10,073 nucleotides of DNA from Ruminococcus sp. 210702-SL.1.03 (GTDB lineage Bacteria; Bacillota; Clostridia; Oscillospirales; Ruminococcaceae): NCBI RefSeq assembly GCF_020559915.1, contig NZ_JAJCLZ010000041.1, forward strand, positions 1 through 10,073, read 5' to 3'. The notes beneath the pieces were generated by a model. That model saw only the letters and a list, made by a program, of their open reading frames with translations, was not told the origin of the DNA and ran no database searches. Of the stretch, positions 6,879-10,073 are shown piece by piece (the stretch's first letter is position 1; each line of letters opens with the position of its first letter). Made by a program: the position numbers and the translations under genes.

Positions 6879-6899
6879 TTATCTCTGCATTGGAAACAC
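6879..6899 (-). other. Six-codon reading frame behind a near-perfect ribosome site
   Basis: AGGAGGGG on the minus strand (6904-6911) is one of the strongest ribosome sites in the window, yet no real gene follows. Four nt later GTG (6897-6899) opens a frame of six codons (fMet-Phe-Pro-Met-Gln-Arg) ending at TAA 6879-6881. It lies between agrD and the secreted protein. It could be a tiny leader peptide or the remains of a lost gene start. Confidence 0.3.
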
Positions 6900-6948
6900 C
6901 TTACCCCTCCTAATTAAACCGATTATTAAACGATTCTGTGGTTATCTA

Positions 6949-7083
6949 TTACTTCTTTTCTTTCTTAAATTTAGGTTCTTTAGGTTGATATGCCCCCCAA
7001 TGTGATGCAGAACCACAGGCTGCCTTTGCCATATGTCCAACAAGCGCCTTGACTGATTTTGCTACAGCAACTTTAATTTTCAT
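6949..7083 (-). CDS. agrD: Cyclic autoinducer peptide precursor (AgrD)
   Basis: A 44-aa precursor of a thiolactone signal peptide. ATG 7083 overlaps the agrB stop by four bases (ATGA) and follows an AAAAGGGGGG ribosome site (7091-7100) at 7 nt. The three parts of AgrD are visible: an amphipathic, basic N-terminal helix (MKIKVAVAKSVKALVGHMAK), a core with the ring cysteine (Cys23 in AACGSASHWGAY) and the charged tail QPKEPKFKKEKK with the QPKEP motif of clostridial homologues. AgrB should cut after the core and join its C-terminal carboxyl group to Cys23. The stretch from Cys23 to Tyr32 is ten residues, longer than the classical five-residue ring, so the exact C-terminus and any tail removal cannot be read from sequence. 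Confidence 0.93.
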   Translation of the reverse strand: MKIKVAVAKSVKALVGHMAKAACGSASHWGAYQPKEPKFKKEKK

Positions 7084-7655
7084 AAGAAATCCCCCCTTTT
7101 CATAAATCTTGCGTATATTATAAATATTGAAACTAAGGCTAAAGTCAGCAGAATTATTAGCCCTAGGTCTACACCTTTTATAATTAATACGATGCTTATT
7201 GCAGATAGCACTACTGATAAAACGGTAGAAATAATTTTATAGACAGTTCTATTTTCTATCGGTTTATTCTTGTTCTCAATCGGTGCCAATAAAACAATGG
7301 TTACTACTTGAAAAATAGCAATTAATATAATTGACTTTAAAGAAATATGTCTTATTATTTTAAATATCAACAACAATATAACAAAAGATATTGAGGTCAC
7401 TAAATTACATTTAATATATGTATTTGCATGATATCCCCCAGTAAATGATCTCATTATAATGAACACTGCCAAAAACATTGTGCTCTCAAAAGTATAATTT
7501 GTTACTATACCTATGATAGATATTAAGGCTATATTAATTAATGATGATAATGTAATTTCTATTCCGTATCTGTAAAATTCTATTTCTTCTGTATCCTTAG
7601 AAATTACATTATTCTTGATCATAAAATTCAAAATTATCGATACTAATCTCTTCAT
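7080..7655 (-). CDS. agrB: AgrB-family membrane cysteine peptidase
   Basis: Membrane protein of 191 aa that removes the AgrD tail and cyclises the peptide. The catalytic pair is His76 and Cys83 in RSFTGGYHANTYIKC; their 7-residue separation equals that of His77/Cys84 in Staphylococcus aureus AgrB. About six hydrophobic segments follow or flank this site, and the protein ends in a short basic tail (RFMKRGDF). I prefer ATG 7655, which has GGTGGAAG (7658-7665) just upstream; an in-frame TTG at 7667 sits in that ribosome site. The stop overlaps agrD by four bases, so the two are translated together. Length is normal for the family. Confidence 0.96.
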   Translation of the reverse strand: MKRLVSIILNFMIKNNVISKDTEEIEFYRYGIEITLSSLINIALISIIGIVTNYTFESTMFLAVFIIMRSFTGGYHANTYIKCNLVTSISFVILLLIFKIIRHISLKSIILIAIFQVVTIVLLAPIENKNKPIENRTVYKIISTVLSVVLSAISIVLIIKGVDLGLIILLTLALVSIFIIYARFMKRGDFL

Positions 7656-7683
7656 TACTTCCACCAAGTCTTTTATTTACTAT

Positions 7684-7712
7684 AATATACAAGTTATTTA
7701 CAATCAAGTCAA
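7684..7712 (-). promoter_or_regulatory. Promoter of agrBD
   Basis: On the minus strand TTGACT (7707-7712), 17 nt, then TATATT (7684-7689): a near-consensus sigma-A promoter about 30 bp before agrB. The spacing is ideal, so notable basal expression is expected, with AgrA perhaps only boosting it. Confidence 0.75.
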
Positions 7713-7751
7713 GCAATTTGGCGTGACGTGTAAGTTTTTGTCGTGAAATAC

Positions 7752-7801
7752 AAAAAGAGAACTGTCCACCATATAAAAACCGGCGTAACAGCTCCCTTTT
7801 T
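7752..7801 (-). terminator. Intrinsic terminator between agrAC and agrBD
   Basis: The arms at 7752-7765 and 7788-7801 give a 14-bp stem in minus-strand RNA with two G-U pairs and a U-run at the 3' side; an inner CGCC/GGUG stem can extend it. On the plus strand the same two positions would be A-C mismatches, so the structure is suited to minus-strand RNA, i.e. to ending the agrA-agrC transcript. Confidence 0.75.
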
Positions 7802-7861
7802 CGTTATAAATTTAATTTGTTTCTCTCAATTTGCTATGACTTAAATTTGCCAATACAAAGA

Positions 7862-7898
7862 GATTTTAACGTTTTACAGTAAAGTTGATTTTAACGTT
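7862..7898. repeat. 12-bp direct repeat across the agrC stop
   Basis: GATTTTAACGTT occurs at 7862-7873 and 7887-7898, 25 bp apart, identical over 12 bp, one copy inside the last codons of agrC and one just after its stop. It may be a duplication scar or a protein site. No function can be assigned. Confidence 0.5.
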
Positions 7899-9193
7899 AT
7901 CAAACATGTGAACACTTTATCCGATTCGTAAAATTCACATCTTCCCTGATATTTTTCTGCAATCTCTCGTATTATTTTAATTCCCCACCCATGCTTATGA
8001 ACATTTAATTTTGTTGTTTTAAGGCTCGGATTTCTTTTTAAAACAGACTCATTTATTGCATTTCTGACTACTATTCTATATATGTCCATTGTTTTACTGA
8101 TGTCAAGGTTAATGAACCTTTCTGACTCGTCAGTTATTTTTTCACTAGCCGTTATAGCATTGTCAAGCGTATTGCTTAAAATATGAAGCATATCAATATC
8201 ATCTATACCATCAAAGCTCTTAATGCAGCTGCAATTTGTTCTGATTCCTTCTGTCGCTGCGACTGCAAACTTAGAATTTATAATAGCATTTACAATATAA
8301 TTGTCTGTATTTACAAAGCTTTCACTGATTGATATAACGTTAACATATTTCTCTATGTACTTCATTGATTCATCTGCGTGTCCTTGAGCTATCATTGTAT
8401 ATACAGCGGACAACTGATCTTTCAAATCATGTCTAATCTTTCTTATCGAATCATATTGCTGACTTGCATTCTCTATATATTGGTGACTGTATTGCTCTTG
8501 GATCTTTAAAAGTTCCAGTTCTTTTTTCTGATTATTTTTCACAGAAATAGAATCAATCATATAAAAGATTATAATGTTAACTGCAACTATCGTTAAAATC
8601 AATAAGTTTATATAGAGTCTCTGAGTTGAATCAATAGCTATCAAATGAAGTAAGAACATCATAATAATGGATATTGCAAGTATTAATATAATAGCGATCC
8701 ACTCAACTGCATTAAAGTTCTCAGAAGTCGTTGCCAATAATTTCAGCATCAACTTTACTGAAATAAAGAATAATGCCTGTGCAAAAATCAATACCGTAAA
8801 ACGAGCAAATCCGGATTCCGTAACTATTTCTTTTATTGACATTGAATTTACTGATGAAACAAAATTAAGCGTAATTATAGATATTAAAGAAATCATAACA
8901 AGAGGAACAGTGGCTGCAAACAGTTTTTTTATTATACTGCCTTTTCTGTTCACTAGGGCATAGAGAAACAAAGCCATTAAGTAGCAGACAATTCCAAAAA
9001 TGCCCTCAAAAATCGTTAAGTAATTCATTACGGTTATCAGTAATCCGAGCGTACAGAAACACAATGCAAAAGCAATAATGTTTTTCTTAGTGCTTTCTGT
9101 TTTCGGAGGCAAAAACTTATATATATAATAAGTTTCCATAAAACCTTCATAGAAATTTATAATCACTTCAAAAGCAATCCATATTATACTCAT
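7874..9193 (-). CDS. agrC: AgrC-type sensor histidine kinase (GHKL)
   Basis: Membrane receptor of 439 aa for the cyclic peptide. About seven hydrophobic segments occupy residues 3-27, 38-59, 62-82, 90-112, 131-153, 163-187 and 193-214, followed by a coiled-coil-like linker (KKELELLKIQEQYSHQY). The kinase part has the phosphoacceptor His255 in RKIRHDLKDQ, the N-box NTLDN (341-345) and the G-box GWGIKIIREIAEKY (402-415) of the HATPase_c_5/GHKL group. Length agrees with clostridial AgrC. ATG 9193 directly abuts the agrA stop (TAAATG), with GAGGG inside the end of agrA as ribosome site, so the two genes are co-transcribed and coupled. Transcription should end at the hairpin at 7752-7801. Confidence 0.95.
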   Translation of the reverse strand: MSIIWIAFEVIINFYEGFMETYYIYKFLPPKTESTKKNIIAFALCFCTLGLLITVMNYLTIFEGIFGIVCYLMALFLYALVNRKGSIIKKLFAATVPLVMISLISIITLNFVSSVNSMSIKEIVTESGFARFTVLIFAQALFFISVKLMLKLLATTSENFNAVEWIAIILILAISIIMMFLLHLIAIDSTQRLYINLLILTIVAVNIIIFYMIDSISVKNNQKKELELLKIQEQYSHQYIENASQQYDSIRKIRHDLKDQLSAVYTMIAQGHADESMKYIEKYVNVISISESFVNTDNYIVNAIINSKFAVAATEGIRTNCSCIKSFDGIDDIDMLHILSNTLDNAITASEKITDESERFINLDISKTMDIYRIVVRNAINESVLKRNPSLKTTKLNVHKHGWGIKIIREIAEKYQGRCEFYESDKVFTCLITLKSTLL

Positions 9194-9934
9194 TTATATC
9201 GTTTCCCTCAAATATTTTGAAAAATCGGTATCAACCATGTGTTTGTACTTTCTACTCATTGTAAGTCTAAAACCTTGCTTAAAAATAACTTCGTCATTTT
9301 TCATATCCAAATTAAAAACATGACTAAGATTGACAAGATACTTTTTATGAACTCTCGAAAAATCGTATTCCGCAAGCTCACTTTCAAGGTCACCGATAAC
9401 TGCACGTACCTTAATATGAATCTGTGAACCATAATCATCCAAGATACAATATTTCACATGATGATTGTCACTTTCAATATACAAAATGTCTCTGTATTGA
9501 ATGCAGATTCGCCCATGCTCTTCATCGCTCAAAATTATTTTTTGGTGCTGCTTTAAATAAACAGAAAGCTTGTTTAAAACATTAACAACATCTTTATTTA
9601 ATCTTGAAACGCTAGACTTTTGTATAAAGTAAAACGGCTGAAATTCCATGCTTCCGTACACCAGTTCATTGTGATTTGTAACAAATATTATATAACAATC
9701 CCTTCTTTGTTTTCTTAATATTTCTGCAACATCAAAGCCTGTGAATTCAGGCATATCAATATCCAAAAAAATCACATCAAAAAATATGTGCTTGTGTTGA
9801 TTCAATAAACCTTGACCGTTATTGAAACCTTGAACATTTACATCTTTAAAATAATTTATTGCATTCTCTGAAATTATTTTTTTTAATGTTTCTAAAAAAC
9901 TCTCATTATCATCACAAACTGCGATTTTAAGCAT
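9194..9934 (-). CDS. agrA: AgrA-type LytTR response regulator
   Basis: Cytoplasmic DNA-binding regulator of 246 aa. The receiver domain (1-120) has acidic residues Asp8-Asp9, phosphoacceptor Asp58 in FLDIDMPE, Thr86 and Lys106. The LytTR domain (about 140-242) shows the usual blocks RDILYIES, HKKYLVNLSHV and LTMSRKYKHMV. Phosphorylated by AgrC, it should bind paired direct repeats upstream of target promoters. I chose ATG 9934: AAAGGCGGTG (9941-9950) provides the ribosome site, whereas an in-frame GTG at 9943 lies within it. It is the first gene of the agrA-agrC unit, with a consensus promoter directly upstream. Having the regulator first and the peptide genes last reverses the staphylococcal order. 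Confidence 0.95.
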   Translation of the reverse strand: MLKIAVCDDNESFLETLKKIISENAINYFKDVNVQGFNNGQGLLNQHKHIFFDVIFLDIDMPEFTGFDVAEILRKQRRDCYIIFVTNHNELVYGSMEFQPFYFIQKSSVSRLNKDVVNVLNKLSVYLKQHQKIILSDEEHGRICIQYRDILYIESDNHHVKYCILDDYGSQIHIKVRAVIGDLESELAEYDFSRVHKKYLVNLSHVFNLDMKNDEVIFKQGFRLTMSRKYKHMVDTDFSKYLRETI

Positions 9935-9957
9935 ACCCTTCACCGCCTTTGTATGAC

Positions 9958-9986
9958 ATTATATCAAACATTTTTCACTAAATCAA
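9958..9986 (-). promoter_or_regulatory. Promoter of agrA-agrC
   Basis: On the minus strand TTGATT (9981-9986), 17 nt, TATAAT (9958-9963). The start point would be near 9950, leaving a leader of about 16 nt that is mostly the ribosome site. Confidence 0.8.
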
Positions 9987-10003
9987 TACACCTTTTATTA
10001 ATT

Positions 10004-10032
10004 ATGTTATAAAATCACTTTGATTTTGTCAA
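10004..10032 (-). promoter_or_regulatory. Second upstream promoter with its -35 inside the inverted repeat
   Basis: TTGACA (10027-10032, minus strand) is a perfect -35 inside the 53-bp repeat; after 17 nt of partly unique sequence comes TAACAT (10004-10009). The left repeat copy has no -10 at the same distance, so only this copy can form the promoter. It would read into agrA. Confidence 0.4.
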
Positions 10033-10073
10033 TAAAACTTGACACATTGACCGCAAGGATTTGAAGTTAAGCA
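10021..10073. repeat. Right copy of perfect 53-bp inverted repeat
   Basis: Exact inverted copy of 3-55, reaching the last base of the window; at the left the match begins two bases in. The TTGACA of its internal hairpin (10027-10032 on the minus strand) points inward toward agrA and can serve as a -35 element. The true length outside the window is unknown because this copy runs off the end. Confidence 0.95.

Noticed and set aside
6916..6940. Terminator after agrD from the ATCGTTTAAT / ATCGGTTTAAT pieces
   Set aside because: These are direct, not inverted, repeats and form no stable stem; read-through from agrBD into the effector gene remains possible.
7721..7751. AgrA box before agrBD from the similar ACGACA / ACGTCA pieces
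   Set aside because: The two pieces are about 15 nt apart, not in helical phase for a LytTR dimer, and match only partly.

Overview
The window looks like a stretch of a gut-type Clostridia genome (Oscillospiraceae/Ruminococcus-like, low to medium GC). The reasons are Gram-positive lipoproteins with Ala/Ser-Cys lipoboxes, strong GGAGG ribosome sites, an agr locus whose peptide carries the clostridial QPKEP tail, and a left-end gene resembling the N-terminus of a sigma-70-like protein common in Ruminococcus-type accessory DNA. Every gene I accept lies on the minus strand, so the window reads biologically from right (10073) to left (1).

Right part, about 6950-9990, AT-rich (near 30% GC where sampled): a complete agr-type quorum-sensing locus in the order agrA (LytTR response regulator), agrC (GHKL histidine kinase), an intrinsic terminator, then agrB (membrane peptidase) and agrD (44-aa autoinducer precursor). 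agrA-agrC and agrB-agrD are two transcription units, each with a recognisable sigma-A promoter.

Middle and left part, about 480-6770, richer in GC (near 45-48% where sampled): first a small secreted protein (122 aa, signal peptide, about 94-aa mature part with two cysteines), then after an intergenic hairpin a tightly packed operon of a beta-propeller-like lipoprotein, a solute-binding-protein-like lipoprotein, an ABC ATPase and a double-length ABC-2 permease. Two unusual two-tier hairpins follow (327-426), the first with a good terminator tail. The far left (53-229) encodes a 58-aa protein that looks like the beginning of a longer sigma-like factor.

Proposed logic (inference): AgrB processes AgrD to a cyclic peptide; AgrC/AgrA sense it; AgrA may drive agrBD and possibly the small secreted protein. 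The secreted protein would be the effector (a bacteriocin-like candidate), and the two lipoproteins plus the ABC-2 transporter would be its immunity or handling system. I know of no named system with exactly this set. The effector role and the regulatory link are the untested parts.

The window is bounded by a perfect 53-bp inverted repeat (3-55 and 10021-10073). No transposase or recombinase is encoded inside, so the repeat may be the end of a mobile or invertible segment, a dispersed repeat, or the place where an assembly broke.
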